Shown: positions 1-8,083, numbered from the stretch's first letter. The stretch is DNA of 64,000 bases from Dethiobacter sp. (GCA_020725465.1 DYEY01000056.1:1-64000); one strand, 5' to 3'. A program made the numbers and translations. The notes: generated by a model not told the origin, from the letters alone.

Positions 1-145
1 GTCCCCCTGACACGGCCTGATGGGGAGTGTGTCACCTCCCCCGTCCCCCTGACACGGCCTGATGGGGAGTGTGTCACCTCCCCCGTCCCCCTGACACGGC
101 CTGATGGGGAGTGTGTCACCTCCCCCGTCCCTCTGACACGGCCTT
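1..145. repeat. 42-bp tandem repeat, three full copies plus a partial
   Basis: Three essentially identical 42-bp units occupy 1-42, 43-84 and 85-126. A partial, diverged fourth copy begins at 127 and runs into the ylxM promoter. Each unit contains GGGGAG and CTCCCC as inverted arms around an 8-base loop, and also the pair TGACAC/GTGTCA, so every copy can fold. The array starts at the window edge and may continue to the left. There are no unique spacers between copies. Function unknown; it looks like a local expansion of a dispersed intergenic element. Confidence 0.9.
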
Positions 146-172
146 GACATAAGAGGGTGTAAGTGTTAAACT
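144..172 (+). promoter_or_regulatory. Probable sigma-A promoter for ylxM-ffh
   Basis: TTGACA at 144-149 and TAAACT at 167-172 are separated by 17 bp. The -35 box is formed at the edge of the last, diverged 42-bp repeat copy. Initiation would be expected near 178-180, which coincides with the base of the hairpin at 177-202. Confidence 0.6.
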
Positions 173-176
173 ATGG

Positions 177-208
177 GCTGTAAAGTAATTATACTTTACA
201 GCTTTTTT
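177..208 (+). terminator. Perfect 11-bp hairpin with T6 tail just before ylxM
   Basis: GCTGTAAAGTA (177-187) pairs perfectly with TACTTTACAGC (192-202) around a 4-base loop and is followed by six T residues (203-208). This is a textbook intrinsic terminator. It ends 14 bases before the ylxM ATG and starts where the predicted promoter would begin transcription. It may end an upstream transcript (ftsY is usual there, unseen here), or form a 5' hairpin on the ylxM mRNA. Confidence 0.75.
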
Positions 209-221
209 GGGGTGTGGTACA

Positions 222-557
222 ATGCTTGAGGATACTACCAGGATAAACATGCTCTACGATTTTTACGGGAACCTTTTGACCGACAAGCAGCGTGAGATTT
301 TGGAGCTGTATTACCAGCATGACCTTTCGCTCGCGGAGATAGCGGCGGAGGGCGGCATTTCCCGCCAGGGGGTGCACGATCTGGTAAAAAGAGCGGTGCG
401 CACGTTGGAGAAGGCGGAGGAGAAGATGGGGCTGGTGGAGCGGTTTGCCGGGCAGGAAAAGCTTCTGCGCAGGCTGAGGGAGATCCTGTCGGCGGATGTG
501 CTGGATGAGGTGGCCAGGCTCGAGGCTTTGAGCCTGCTTGATAAACTGCCGGAATAA
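222..557 (+). CDS. ylxM: YlxM-family helix-turn-helix protein, SRP-associated
   Basis: A 111-residue protein of the YlxM/p13 family, which is encoded beside ffh in Firmicutes and is reported to modulate signal recognition particle GTPase activity. The N-terminal half contains the family pattern YDFYGNLLTDKQREIL followed by a sigma-70 region 4-like helix-turn-helix (LAEIAAEGGISRQGVHDLVKR). ATG at 222 is chosen because family members begin MxExTxRxNxLxDFY; an in-frame TTG lies at 207. The gene is 25 bp upstream of ffh and is probably co-transcribed with it. Confidence 0.92.
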   Translation: MLEDTTRINMLYDFYGNLLTDKQREILELYYQHDLSLAEIAAEGGISRQGVHDLVKRAVRTLEKAEEKMGLVERFAGQEKLLRRLREILSADVLDEVARLEALSLLDKLPE

Positions 558-582
558 CTGATGGCGTTGGGAGGCGGAAAGA

Positions 583-1914
583 ATGGTTTTTGAGAGCCTG
601 TCGGGGAAGCTCCGGGAAACACTGAAGCGCCTCCGGGGCAAGGGCAAACTGACTGAAAAGGATGTTGACGCCGCCCTGCGCGAGGTCCGCCTGGCCTTGT
701 TGGAAGCAGATGTAAACTTTAAGGTGGTGAAGGATTTCATCTCCCAGGTCAGGGAGCGCTGCCTGGGGAAAGAAGTGCTGGAGAGCCTGACACCGGGCCA
801 ACAGGTCATAAAGATAGTCAACGAGGAGCTGACCCGGCTCATGGGCCAGTCGGCGGCCAAACTCAACCAAGCCTCCAGTCCGCCCACAGTGGTTATGATG
901 GTTGGCCTGCAGGGTTCCGGTAAAACCACCTCGGCGGCCAAATTGGCCAGCTTTTTAAAAAAGAAGCAGCACACGCCGCTTTTGGCGGCGGCGGATATTT
1001 ACCGCCCGGCGGCTATCAGGCAGCTGCAGGTATTGGGGGAACAGCTGGGGTTGCCGGTTTTCCAACTGGGACAGCAGGACCCGGTGACTATTGCCCGGGC
1101 TGCCCTGGAGTCGGCCAGAAAGAACAGGAACGACTACCTGATTATAGACACCGCCGGGCGCCTGCATATAGATGAAGAACTGATGGGCGAGCTGCAGCGT
1201 ATTGAAAAGGCTGTATCACCCCACGAAACCCTGCTGGTGGTGGACGCCATGACCGGGCAGGACGCTGTGAACGTGGCGAAGTCATTTCACGAGAAGCTGG
1301 GTCTGACCGGAGTGGTGCTGACCAAGCTGGACGGCGATACCCGTGGTGGCGCTGCTTTGTCGGTGCGGTCGGTGACTGGTTGCCCCATTAAATTCGCCGG
1401 CCTGGGTGAAAAGGCCGACGCTTTTGAACCTTTCCACCCTGACCGGATGGCCTCCCGGATACTGGGCATGGGCGATGTTTTGTCCCTGATTGAAAAGGTA
1501 CAGACCTCATTTGATGCCGACAAGGCGCGCGAGATGGAAAAGAAACTGCGTAGCCAGCAGTTCACCCTCGAAGACTTTTTGGACCAGCTGCAGCAGGTAA
1601 AAAACATGGGACCGCTTAACCAGTTGCTGGAAATGTTGCCGGGGATGGGCCAGATGGGCAAAAAACTTAAAGGCCTTACTGTTGATGACCGGGAACTGGT
1701 TAAGGTGGAGGCCATCATCAGGTCCATGACCAAAAAAGAGAGGCTAAACCCGGATATCATAAACAGCAGCCGGCGCAAGCGTATTGCCGCCGGCAGCGGC
1801 ACCCGGGTCCAGGACGTGAACAACCTGCTGAAGCAGTTTGACATGATGCAGAAGATGATGAAGCAGTTTGGCAAAGGCAAAATAAAAGGCAGGGGCAAGT
1901 TTCCCTTTGTGTAG
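583..1914 (+). CDS. ffh: Signal recognition particle protein Ffh (SRP54 GTPase)
   Basis: 443 residues, the usual length. It binds SRP RNA and signal peptides and delivers ribosome-nascent chain complexes to FtsY at the membrane. An N domain (about 1-90) precedes the GTPase domain with G1 GLQGSGKTT (108-116), a DTAGR motif and TKLDGD. The methionine-rich M domain at the C-terminus (MLPGMGQMGKKLKG, then MMQKMMKQFGKGK) forms the RNA and signal-peptide binding surface. It is followed 20 bp later by rpsP, in the standard Firmicutes order. Confidence 0.98.
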   Translation: MVFESLSGKLRETLKRLRGKGKLTEKDVDAALREVRLALLEADVNFKVVKDFISQVRERCLGKEVLESLTPGQQVIKIVNEELTRLMGQSAAKLNQASSPPTVVMMVGLQGSGKTTSAAKLASFLKKKQHTPLLAAADIYRPAAIRQLQVLGEQLGLPVFQLGQQDPVTIARAALESARKNRNDYLIIDTAGRLHIDEELMGELQRIEKAVSPHETLLVVDAMTGQDAVNVAKSFHEKLGLTGVVLTKLDGDTRGGAALSVRSVTGCPIKFAGLGEKADAFEPFHPDRMASRILGMGDVLSLIEKVQTSFDADKAREMEKKLRSQQFTLEDFLDQLQQVKNMGPLNQLLEMLPGMGQMGKKLKGLTVDDRELVKVEAIIRSMTKKERLNPDIINSSRRKRIAAGSGTRVQDVNNLLKQFDMMQKMMKQFGKGKIKGRGKFPFV

Positions 1915-1933
1915 AGAGAGGAGGTGAGAACGG

Positions 1934-2179
1934 ATGGCAGTCAAAATCAGGCTGAAAAGAGTGGGCGCCAAGAAAAGACCGTTTTACCGAATTGTGGTGG
2001 CTGATTCCCGCTCGCCGCGTGACGGGGCTTTCATTGATGAAATCGGCTTTTACAACCCCACCACAGACCCTACAACCCTCAGCATTAACAGCGATAAAGC
2101 ATTGGACTGGCTGAAAAAAGGCGCCCAGCCTTCCGATACGGTAAAGGTGCTTTTGGAGAGGGCGGGACTCAGCAAATAA
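1934..2179 (+). CDS. rpsP: 30S ribosomal protein S16
   Basis: 81 residues, full length for S16. The N-terminus [20 protein letters not shown] followed by [11 protein letters not shown] is diagnostic. It assembles early into the 5' domain of 16S rRNA. A good ribosome-binding site (GAGAGGAGGTG) precedes ATG at 1934. It lies between ffh and the KH-domain gene in a tightly packed run. Confidence 0.98.
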   Translation: MAVKIRLKRVGAKKRPFYRIVVADSRSPRDGAFIDEIGFYNPTTDPTTLSINSDKALDWLKKGAQPSDTVKVLLERAGLSK

Positions 2180-2207
2180 CCGGACTTTCTGGTAGGAGTG
2201 GTTAATA

Positions 2208-2438
2208 ATGAAAGATCTGGTGGAATTCATCGCCAGGGCCCTGGTTGATCATCCCGACCAGGTGCGCGTGGAACAGGTTGAGGACGACAGAACGGTTACC
2301 ATCGAGCTTTACGTGGCTCCCGAGGATATGGGTAAGGTAATCGGCAAGCAGGGGCGAATAGCCAAAGCCATCCGCACCGTGGTCAACGCGGCGTCGGCCG
2401 GGGAGAAGAAACGGGTGCTGGTGGAAATCATACAGTAG
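2208..2438 (+). CDS. khpA: KH-domain RNA-binding protein KhpA (YlqC)
   Basis: 76 residues comprising a single KH domain. The GxxG RNA-binding loop is GKQG within MGKVIGKQGRIAKAIRT. KhpA pairs with KhpB/Jag in Firmicutes and affects cell elongation and RNA metabolism. It sits between rpsP and rimM as in Bacillus, with the preceding stop 28 bp upstream and an AGGAG-type ribosome-binding site before ATG. Confidence 0.95.
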   Translation: MKDLVEFIARALVDHPDQVRVEQVEDDRTVTIELYVAPEDMGKVIGKQGRIAKAIRTVVNAASAGEKKRVLVEIIQ

Positions 2439-2447
2439 GTGTAAACC

Positions 2448-2966
2448 GTGTCTGATATGGCAACTATCGGCAAAATAGTGAGCACCCATGGTGTCAGGGG
2501 CGGGCTGAAGGTGGTCCCCTTCAGTGACAACCCCGGCCGTGTCTTTGAACTGGACCGTGTTTACCTGGCCAAAAACGGGATGCTGTCGGAACACCGGGTT
2601 AACCAGGCGTTCGAACACGGCAAGTTTTGGGTTATCAGCCTGGCGGGCAGCGATACCGTGGAGGCGGCTGTGGCCCATGTGGGGTCTTTGCTGCAGATCC
2701 CGGTGGCAGAACGGCCGGTACTGCCGGAAGGCAGCTACTATTTTGATGAAATCATCGGCCTTGATGTGTACACCATATTAGGGCGCAGGCTCGGCACGGT
2801 CACTGACATCCTGCAGGCGGGCGGCAACGACGTCTACGTGGTTAAGGCGGCCGCTGCAGCTGACCTTCCCGCGGAGATACTGGTGCCTGCGGCCAAAAAA
2901 ATAGTGTTGTCCATCAACCTCGCCAAGAAAAGAATGGAAGTGGACCTGCCGGAAGGGCTGCTGTGA
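2448..2966 (+). CDS. rimM: 16S rRNA processing protein RimM
   Basis: 172 residues, normal for RimM, which aids maturation of the 30S head and binds S19. The N-terminal barrel begins IGKIVSTHGVRGGLKVVPFSDNP (family signature G-x-HGx+GE/L) and the C-terminal PRC-barrel has YYFDEIIGLDVYT and ILVPAAKKIVLSINL. Translation starts at GTG 2448, nine bases after the khpA stop. The next gene, trmD, begins one base after the rimM stop, which suggests translational coupling. Confidence 0.95.
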   Translation: MSDMATIGKIVSTHGVRGGLKVVPFSDNPGRVFELDRVYLAKNGMLSEHRVNQAFEHGKFWVISLAGSDTVEAAVAHVGSLLQIPVAERPVLPEGSYYFDEIIGLDVYTILGRRLGTVTDILQAGGNDVYVVKAAAAADLPAEILVPAAKKIVLSINLAKKRMEVDLPEGLL

Positions 2967-2967
2967 G

Positions 2968-3723
2968 GTGGCTGTTTTGCTGATAGATATTGTTACCATA
3001 TTTCCGGGAATGTTTGCCCCCCTGTACGAAAGCATAGTAAGGCGAGCCGTCCGGGAGGGCCTGGTGGAAATCAGGATAACCGACCTGCGGGACCATACAA
3101 CCGACCGGCACCGCAGTGTGGATGATTACCCATACGGTGGCGGACCAGGTATGGTGATGCAGCCGGAACCTTTTTTCCGGGCGGTTGAACACCTGAGGGA
3201 ACTCGACGCCCGCCGTGGCAAAGTCATACTGCTCTGCCCGCAGGGAGAAACGCTGACACAGGCCGTGGTGAAAAGGCTGGCACGGGAAGATAGGCTGATT
3301 CTTCTTTGCGGCCACTACGAGGGTGTGGACGAGAGAATCCGCGAGAACCTGGTGGACGAGGAAATATCCCTGGGCGACTTTGTGCTCACCGGCGGGGAGA
3401 TACCGGCCATGGCGCTTACAGACGCCGTGGTAAGGCTCCTGCCCGGTGTGCTGCCGGCCGTATCCACCCAGGACGAATCTTTTGTCGCAGGCTTGCTGGA
3501 ATACCCCCAGTATACCAGGCCCGCTGAGTTCCGGGGGCTCACCGTGCCGGAAGTGCTTTTGTCCGGTAACCACAAAATGATCAGAGAATGGCGGCGCAGC
3601 CAGTCTCTGCTGCGGACACTCAGGCGCCGGCCTGAACTTCTGCGCACGGCCGAGCTCACCGCAGCTGAAAGGAAAGAGTTGAGTGATGCGGCGGCAGCTG
3701 ACGGCCTCAGTTTCGAGTTGTAA
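2968..3723 (+). CDS. trmD: tRNA (guanine-37-N1)-methyltransferase TrmD
   Basis: 251 residues. It methylates G37 of tRNAs reading CNN codons, using S-adenosylmethionine bound in a trefoil knot. Visible family motifs are DIVTIFPGMF at the N-terminus, YPYGGGPGMVMQPEP, the SAM-binding knot segment LLCGHYEGVDERI and DEEISLGDFVLTGGE. GTG at 2968 is the only start that preserves the conserved N-terminus. It is coupled to rimM and is followed by a separate promoter for rplS. Confidence 0.97.
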   Translation: MAVLLIDIVTIFPGMFAPLYESIVRRAVREGLVEIRITDLRDHTTDRHRSVDDYPYGGGPGMVMQPEPFFRAVEHLRELDARRGKVILLCPQGETLTQAVVKRLAREDRLILLCGHYEGVDERIRENLVDEEISLGDFVLTGGEIPAMALTDAVVRLLPGVLPAVSTQDESFVAGLLEYPQYTRPAEFRGLTVPEVLLSGNHKMIREWRRSQSLLRTLRRRPELLRTAELTAAERKELSDAAAADGLSFEL

Positions 3724-3746
3724 ATCCTAAATCCCTATGGTATAAT
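3718..3746 (+). promoter_or_regulatory. Probable sigma-A promoter for rplS
   Basis: TTGTAA (3718-3723) and a perfect TATAAT (3741-3746) are separated by 17 bp. The -35 box overlaps the trmD stop codon. It gives rplS its own start within the longer operon. Confidence 0.65.
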
Positions 3747-3750
3747 CTCT

Positions 3751-3769
3751 CTGTCTGTCCGGCAGACAG
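3751..3769 (+). promoter_or_regulatory. Leader hairpin before rplS, possible L19 leader
   Basis: CTGTCTG (3751-3757) pairs with CAGACAG (3763-3769) over a five-base loop. It lies just after the rplS promoter and 22 bases before the start codon. Small autoregulatory L19 leaders are known upstream of rplS in Firmicutes; the position fits, but the hairpin alone does not prove membership. Confidence 0.45.
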
Positions 3770-3791
3770 GTGAAGGAAAGGAGGCATTGCA

Positions 3792-4136
3792 ATGGACATT
3801 ATCAGGCAGATCGAAGCAGAACAGATGAAAAAGGACCTGCCGCCTATTTCACCCGGAGATACGGTACGAGTGCACGTTAAGGTTATTGAAGGCAACCGCG
3901 AGAGGACTCAGGTTTTTGAGGGCGTGGTAATCAAGCGCCAGGGTGGAGGCCTGCGCGAAACCTTTACGGTGCGCCGGGTAACATACGGCGTGGGGGTGGA
4001 AAGGACTTTTCCCCTCCACTCACCTAAGATTGAGAAGCTTGAAGTCATAAAGCACGGCCGTGTCCGCAGAGCCAAGCTCTACTACCTGCGCAAACTCACG
4101 GGTAAGGCAGCCCGCATCAGGGAAAAGCGTTTTTAA
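3792..4136 (+). CDS. rplS: 50S ribosomal protein L19
   Basis: 114 residues, full length. The motifs [20 protein letters not shown], [13 protein letters not shown] and [20 protein letters not shown] are characteristic of L19, which sits at the 30S-50S interface. A strong ribosome-binding site (GGAAAGGAGG) precedes ATG 3792. The gene is followed at once by an intrinsic terminator, ending the ribosomal part of the run. Confidence 0.98.
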   Translation: MDIIRQIEAEQMKKDLPPISPGDTVRVHVKVIEGNRERTQVFEGVVIKRQGGGLRETFTVRRVTYGVGVERTFPLHSPKIEKLEVIKHGRVRRAKLYYLRKLTGKAARIREKRF

Positions 4137-4144
4137 AAAAAAGA

Positions 4145-4168
4145 GGACTGTCTTTACAGTCCCTTTTT
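4145..4168 (+). terminator. Intrinsic terminator after rplS
   Basis: GGACTGT (4145-4151) and ACAGTCC (4156-4162) form a perfect 7-bp stem with a 4-base loop, followed by CTTTTT. An A-rich run precedes the stem. Confidence 0.8.
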
Positions 4169-4216
4169 GCATTTTTGGTATTGACAGGAATCCGCCGGAA
4201 GAGGGGCATCTGTCCG

Positions 4217-4741
4217 ATGGAACACAGAGATAAAAACGAAGCCTGGGAATGGATAAAGTCAATCCTGATTGCGGTGGTCCTGGCACTGCTGATCCGTGCC
4301 TTTTTGGTGGAGGTGTTCATGGTGCAGGGCCAGTCCATGCTGCCCACCCTCCATGACCGTGAAAGGCTTATTGTCAGCAAAGTCCAGTACCACCTGCGCC
4401 TGCCCCGCCAGGGCGAAATAGTGGTTTTTAAGGCTGCCGACAACAGGGATTTTATCAAGCGGGTCATAGGTGTTGCCGGAGACGAAATACGGGTGGACCG
4501 CCAGGGAGTCTGGGTGAACGGTAAACTTCTCGATGAACCTTACCTGCTGGAGAAGGCCAGGGAACAGTTCGGCCCGGTAGTGGTTCCTCCGGGGACCATT
4601 TTTGTCATGGGAGACAATCGCAACAACAGCATGGACAGCCGGCACCCCAGCGTTGGTTTTGTACCGCTCGGCCTCCTTAAAGGCAAGGCAATGCTGGTAT
4701 TCTGGCCAATCCAAGATGTGCGCGTGATAATTCACCCCTGA
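4217..4741 (+). CDS. lepB: Signal peptidase I
   Basis: About 174 residues, typical of short Firmicutes type I signal peptidases that cleave secretory signal peptides on the outer face of the membrane. One N-terminal membrane segment (SILIAVVLALLIRAFLVEVF) precedes the box B serine motif QGQSMLPTL, the box D lysine motif RDFIKRVIGVAGD and the box E motif VMGDNRNNSMDSR. The Ser/Lys dyad is intact. ATG 4217 is preferred over upstream TTG codons, because it keeps the short cytoplasmic tail usual for the family. Confidence 0.93.
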   Translation: MEHRDKNEAWEWIKSILIAVVLALLIRAFLVEVFMVQGQSMLPTLHDRERLIVSKVQYHLRLPRQGEIVVFKAADNRDFIKRVIGVAGDEIRVDRQGVWVNGKLLDEPYLLEKAREQFGPVVVPPGTIFVMGDNRNNSMDSRHPSVGFVPLGLLKGKAMLVFWPIQDVRVIIHP

Positions 4742-4758
4742 AAAAAAGTGAGGGAAAA

Positions 4759-5643
4759 ATGGATATTCAGTGGTATCCCGGCCAGATGGCCAAGACCAAA
4801 AGACTGCTGCGCCAGGATTTAAAGCTGGCGGATGCGGTAATCGAGGTTCTTGATGCCCGCCTGCCGGCCAGCAGCCGGAACCCGGACTTAAAAGAGATGC
4901 TGGCCGCCCGGCCGGTGGCGGCTGTATTGACCCGCCGCGACCTGGCTGATCCGGAGGCCACCGCTGCCTGGCTTAACGTGCTGCGTAACGAGTACGTGTT
5001 GGCCGTCGCCGTCAACGCGGCAAGCGGTGAAGGAGTCAGGCAACTGCTGCAGCGACTGGAAACCATTCCCCGCCGCGCCAGGGCCGGTAACCGCCCGCTG
5101 AGGCTGTTGGTGGCGGGCATACCCAACGTGGGCAAATCTTCGCTTATTAACCGGCTCACCGGGCGCAGCGCCGCTGCTACCGGTGACAAGCCCGGCGTGA
5201 CCAGAGGCAGGCAGTGGGTGCGCGTGCGGGAGAGCCTGGAGGTTCTCGACACCCCGGGCCTGCTCTGGCCCAAAATCGAGACAGGGCATGCGGCTTTTGC
5301 CCTGGCGGCAGTGGGCTCGGTACGGGACGAAACGGTGGATATGCCCCGGCTGGCGCTGGCAGTGATAGAGTTTTTTTTAAAGAAAAAGCCGGCGGCGCTG
5401 GCCGAACGCTACCGCTTTGACGGCGTTATAAGTGACAGTGCTGACCTGCTTCAGAAGATAGGCCGCACCCGCGGTTGCCTGATCAAAGGCGGCACGGTGG
5501 ACCTGGAAGCGGCGGCGCGGGTCCTGATCAGGGATTTCCGTGACGGGAGGCTCGGCCGCATTACACTGGAGATGCCCGGGGAAACGGGGGAGCACGATGG
5601 ATATAAAGAAGATGACGGTGGCGGAAATAGCCCGCTGTCTTAA
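4759..5643 (+). CDS. rbgA: Ribosome biogenesis GTPase RbgA (YlqF)
   Basis: 294 residues. A circularly permuted GTPase needed for late 50S subunit assembly in Firmicutes. The start WYPGQMAKTKR is diagnostic. The G4-like element TRRDL appears early, before G1 (AGIPNVGKSSLINRL) and G3 (DTPG), which is the permuted order. The C-terminal helical domain contacts rRNA. The reading frame overlaps the beginning of rnhB by 47 bp, as in related operons. Confidence 0.96.
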   Translation: MDIQWYPGQMAKTKRLLRQDLKLADAVIEVLDARLPASSRNPDLKEMLAARPVAAVLTRRDLADPEATAAWLNVLRNEYVLAVAVNAASGEGVRQLLQRLETIPRRARAGNRPLRLLVAGIPNVGKSSLINRLTGRSAAATGDKPGVTRGRQWVRVRESLEVLDTPGLLWPKIETGHAAFALAAVGSVRDETVDMPRLALAVIEFFLKKKPAALAERYRFDGVISDSADLLQKIGRTRGCLIKGGTVDLEAAARVLIRDFRDGRLGRITLEMPGETGEHDGYKEDDGGGNSPLS

Positions 5644-6376
5644 AGACGGCATACTGACCGGGGAGCTGGAGGAGCAACTGCTGATGGACCACCGTGCCGG
5701 CGTGAGAAACCTGGCGCAGCGCCTGCAAAACAGGCGGCGGGCCGAGAGCGGGGAGCTTTCCCGCCTGGATAGAATGTTGGTTTATGAACGGGAGGCCTGG
5801 CGGCAGGGCTTTATCCGGATTGCCGGTGTGGACGAGGCAGGCAGGGGCCCCCTGGCCGGGCCGGTGGTGGCCGCCGCCGTAATATTGCCAAAAAATACAT
5901 ACATCAGGGGACTTAATGATTCCAAACTGCTCCCGCCCCGCAAACGGGAAACCTTATACGCGGAAATTACAGCCAGAGCGCTGGCCTGGTCCGTGGGCGT
6001 AGGCGAGGTGGCCGAGATAGACGCAATTAACATCCATAATGCGGGGAAACTGGCCATGCTGCGTGCCCTCTCCTCGCTGTCGCAGCAGCCCGATTATATC
6101 ATAACAGACGCGCTGAAGCTGGACGGCCCCGATTGCCCGCTGCTGCCGCTAACCGGCGGCGACAGGTTATCGCTGTCGGTGGCAGCCGCCTCGGTTGTGG
6201 CCAAGGTAACCCGCGACAGGTGGATGACTGAGATGGACAAGGTCTTCCCCGGTTACGGTTTTGCTCAGAATAAGGGCTACCCTACCCGGGAACACAGGGA
6301 GGCCATCAGAAAATCAGGCCCCTGCCCCATACACCGGCGTTCTTTCCTGCTTGTGCCGGAGGCGTGTTATGAGTAG
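5597..6376 (+). CDS. rnhB: Ribonuclease HII
   Basis: 259 residues. It removes ribonucleotides from DNA-RNA hybrids and misincorporated ribonucleotides. The catalytic region begins GVDEAGRGPLAGPVVAAAV (D and E of the DEDD site), with NDSKLLPPRKRE and the later YIITDALKLDG supplying further acidic residues, and KGYPTREHREAI near the end. An N-terminal extension of about 75 residues matches Firmicutes RNase HII. ATG 5597 follows a GGGGGA ribosome-binding site inside rbgA. Confidence 0.96.
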   Translation: MDIKKMTVAEIARCLKDGILTGELEEQLLMDHRAGVRNLAQRLQNRRRAESGELSRLDRMLVYEREAWRQGFIRIAGVDEAGRGPLAGPVVAAAVILPKNTYIRGLNDSKLLPPRKRETLYAEITARALAWSVGVGEVAEIDAINIHNAGKLAMLRALSSLSQQPDYIITDALKLDGPDCPLLPLTGGDRLSLSVAAASVVAKVTRDRWMTEMDKVFPGYGFAQNKGYPTREHREAIRKSGPCPIHRRSFLLVPEACYE

Positions 6377-6707
6377 CAAAGGAAAAGCCGGGGAGGACAG
6401 GGCCGCTGAGTTTATTGCCGGTCTGGGGTACCGGATAATTGACCGCAACTGGCGCTGTGCCCGGGGCGAGATAGACATCGTGGCCCGGGAAGGCGCCACG
6501 CTGATATTTGTTGAGGTAAAAGCGCGTCGCAGCCAAAAATTCGGCTTCCCGGCGGAAGCGGTTAATCCGCGCAAGCAGGAGCGCCTCCGCCTGCTGGCGC
6601 TCCATTATATAAGCGCCTCTGGCCAGGGCGCCCCGGACTACCGCTTTGACGTGGCAGCAGTCAACCTGCACGATGGCAGTGTGGAACTAATCAGGGGTGC
6701 TTTTTGA
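6369..6707 (+). CDS. yraN: YraN/UPF0102 family putative endonuclease
   Basis: 112 residues. UPF0102 proteins have a Holliday-junction-resolvase-like nuclease fold and are routinely next to rnhB. The catalytic-type residues are visible in GEIDIVAREGATLIFVEVKAR (D...ExK, PD-(D/E)xK type). ATG 6369 overlaps the last codons of rnhB, implying coupled translation. The true cellular role is not settled for this family. Confidence 0.9.
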   Translation: MSSKGKAGEDRAAEFIAGLGYRIIDRNWRCARGEIDIVAREGATLIFVEVKARRSQKFGFPAEAVNPRKQERLRLLALHYISASGQGAPDYRFDVAAVNLHDGSVELIRGAF

Positions 6708-6722
6708 TAAATGAAAAGATAA

Positions 6723-6752
6723 AATATCCGGGCACTGCCCGGATATTTTTTG
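6723..6752 (+). terminator. Intrinsic terminator after yraN
   Basis: AATATCCGGGC (6723-6733) pairs perfectly with GCCCGGATATT (6737-6747) around ACT, followed by T residues. It ends the housekeeping run. Confidence 0.9.
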
Positions 6753-6838
6753 CAAACAGGAAATAAAGGATATATTTGCCAACCAGCTTATAGTAATATA
6801 TATGTAAGAGCAAAGCTGCATAAAGGAGGGGCGGGGCA

Positions 6839-7855
6839 ATGTTCCGCATCCGCAGGGCCAAAGCAAAGACGCTGGCGGCAGAAGGATGGACGGACAATAT
6901 AATCAGATTTCACAGGGAGAACCTGGGCCCGGCGCAACAGGCGGGCCTGACTTTTGACGTGGAAACCGGAAAAAAGAATTGCGGGGAAGGGCAGGAGACC
7001 CTGATACTGGCCTTCGACCGGGAGAATAACCTGGCGGGATACCTGGAATACTGCCCGCGTGATGGCGGGGAAGTATACATAACATCCGTGCTGGTGGCCA
7101 AAAAATACCGCAGGAGCACGCTATTTGCGCTGCTTGTGCAGGAAGCGGCCGAGGACCTGTCCAGGCCGGACTTTGCCACGATTTCCTGCCATGTGCCACG
7201 GAACAATGGGGCTGCACTGGAGATTTGCCGGAAACTGGGCTTTACTCTTTCCGGAGTTAAAGGAAACGAACGGTTGCTTTTGGCCTCTGTGCCTGTAAAG
7301 GAGCTTAACGGGGGTTTGCCCGCCAGGCTGCGTAAAAGAAGGCTGACACTGGTGGAGCCCAGTGCAGGATTAAAAGAAGCGTTTTTAGCCATGGCAGCGG
7401 ACTTTGCCTTGTCCGGAGAAGATGCTTACAGTGGGTTTCTCCGGGGTCAAAGCTGTTTTGAAGGGGACCTTTCCGCAGTGAGGGCTCATGCTTGGGGCGA
7501 ATGTCTCCCCGGTGGCTATATGCCTGCAAAAGTATTCTGGCTGACCAGGGGAGAGAGGAGTGTCATCGGCGTGTCATACCTGCGGCACCGGCTGACTCCC
7601 TCCCTGGTACGGGAAGGGGGCCATATCGGTTACCACGTGGCGCCTTCCAAAAGAAACAAGGGCTACGGGACCGTCCTGCTCGCCCTTACCCTGGATAAGG
7701 CCTGGCAGGCAGGCTTAAAAAGGGTGATGATTACCTGCGACCGTAACAACCTGCCGTCTGCGCGCGTTATTGAAAAAAACGGCGGAGTTCTGCTGCGGGA
7801 GGACAAAAAGGTCAGGGGCAGAGATATCCTGCGCTACTGGATCGGGCTGGGGTAA
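6839..7855 (+). CDS. Protein with two GNAT acetyltransferase domains
   Basis: 338 residues. The first GNAT-like half (about 1-150) has YITSVLVAKKYRRSTLFALL in the acetyl-CoA binding position, with a degenerate Q/RxxGxG loop. The second half (about 160-338) has VGYHVAPSKRNKGYGTVLL-like features (HIGYHVAPSKRNKGYGTVLL) and DRNNLPSARVIEKNGG, which resemble COG3981-type acetyltransferases. Only the second domain looks catalytically complete by motif. Substrate unknown. A GGAGGGG ribosome-binding site precedes ATG 6839, and a strong terminator separates it from yraN. Confidence 0.85.
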   Translation: MFRIRRAKAKTLAAEGWTDNIIRFHRENLGPAQQAGLTFDVETGKKNCGEGQETLILAFDRENNLAGYLEYCPRDGGEVYITSVLVAKKYRRSTLFALLVQEAAEDLSRPDFATISCHVPRNNGAALEICRKLGFTLSGVKGNERLLLASVPVKELNGGLPARLRKRRLTLVEPSAGLKEAFLAMAADFALSGEDAYSGFLRGQSCFEGDLSAVRAHAWGECLPGGYMPAKVFWLTRGERSVIGVSYLRHRLTPSLVREGGHIGYHVAPSKRNKGYGTVLLALTLDKAWQAGLKRVMITCDRNNLPSARVIEKNGGVLLREDKKVRGRDILRYWIGLG

Positions 7856-7859
7856 TCTG

Positions 7860-7895
7860 GCGCTCTCCATCCCCCGGGATGAGGGCGCTTTATAA
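7860..7895 (+). terminator. Probable imperfect terminator after GNAT gene
   Basis: A GC-rich imperfect stem (arms ending GCGC and starting GCGC, loop around CCCCGG) followed by TTTATAACTTTTT lies just past the GNAT stop. The stem has mismatches, so the call is tentative. Confidence 0.45.
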
Positions 7896-8054
7896 CTTTT
7901 TACGCCCAATATCAAAACAGCGTTAATCCAGGGCAAAATATTGCCAATACTGTATATACAATAATATACGGTAATATATATGCATATAAGACAGATGTTC
8001 GCCTCTCTGCCTTATTAACCAATAATGGCCGCTGTATACAGCCGGATAGGACTT
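7896..8054. other. AT-rich intergenic stretch, nothing recognised
   Basis: This is the left part of the 336-bp gap between the GNAT and sleB-like genes. It is AT-rich, with several short TATA-like runs and no convincing reading frame on either strand. The right part carries the promoter and leader annotated separately. Confidence 0.6.
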
Positions 8055-8083
8055 TTGCCACCTTTCGCCTCCTGTAGTATAAT
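8055..8083 (+). promoter_or_regulatory. Probable promoter of the sleB-like gene
   Basis: TTGCCA (8055-8060) and a perfect TATAAT (8078-8083) are separated by 17 bp. About 100 bases of GC-rich foldable leader follow before the start codon, which is longer than needed for a plain 5' UTR. Confidence 0.55.

Noticed and set aside
1-145. Tandem repeats considered as a CRISPR array
   Set aside because: The copies are contiguous without unique spacers and no cas gene is nearby.
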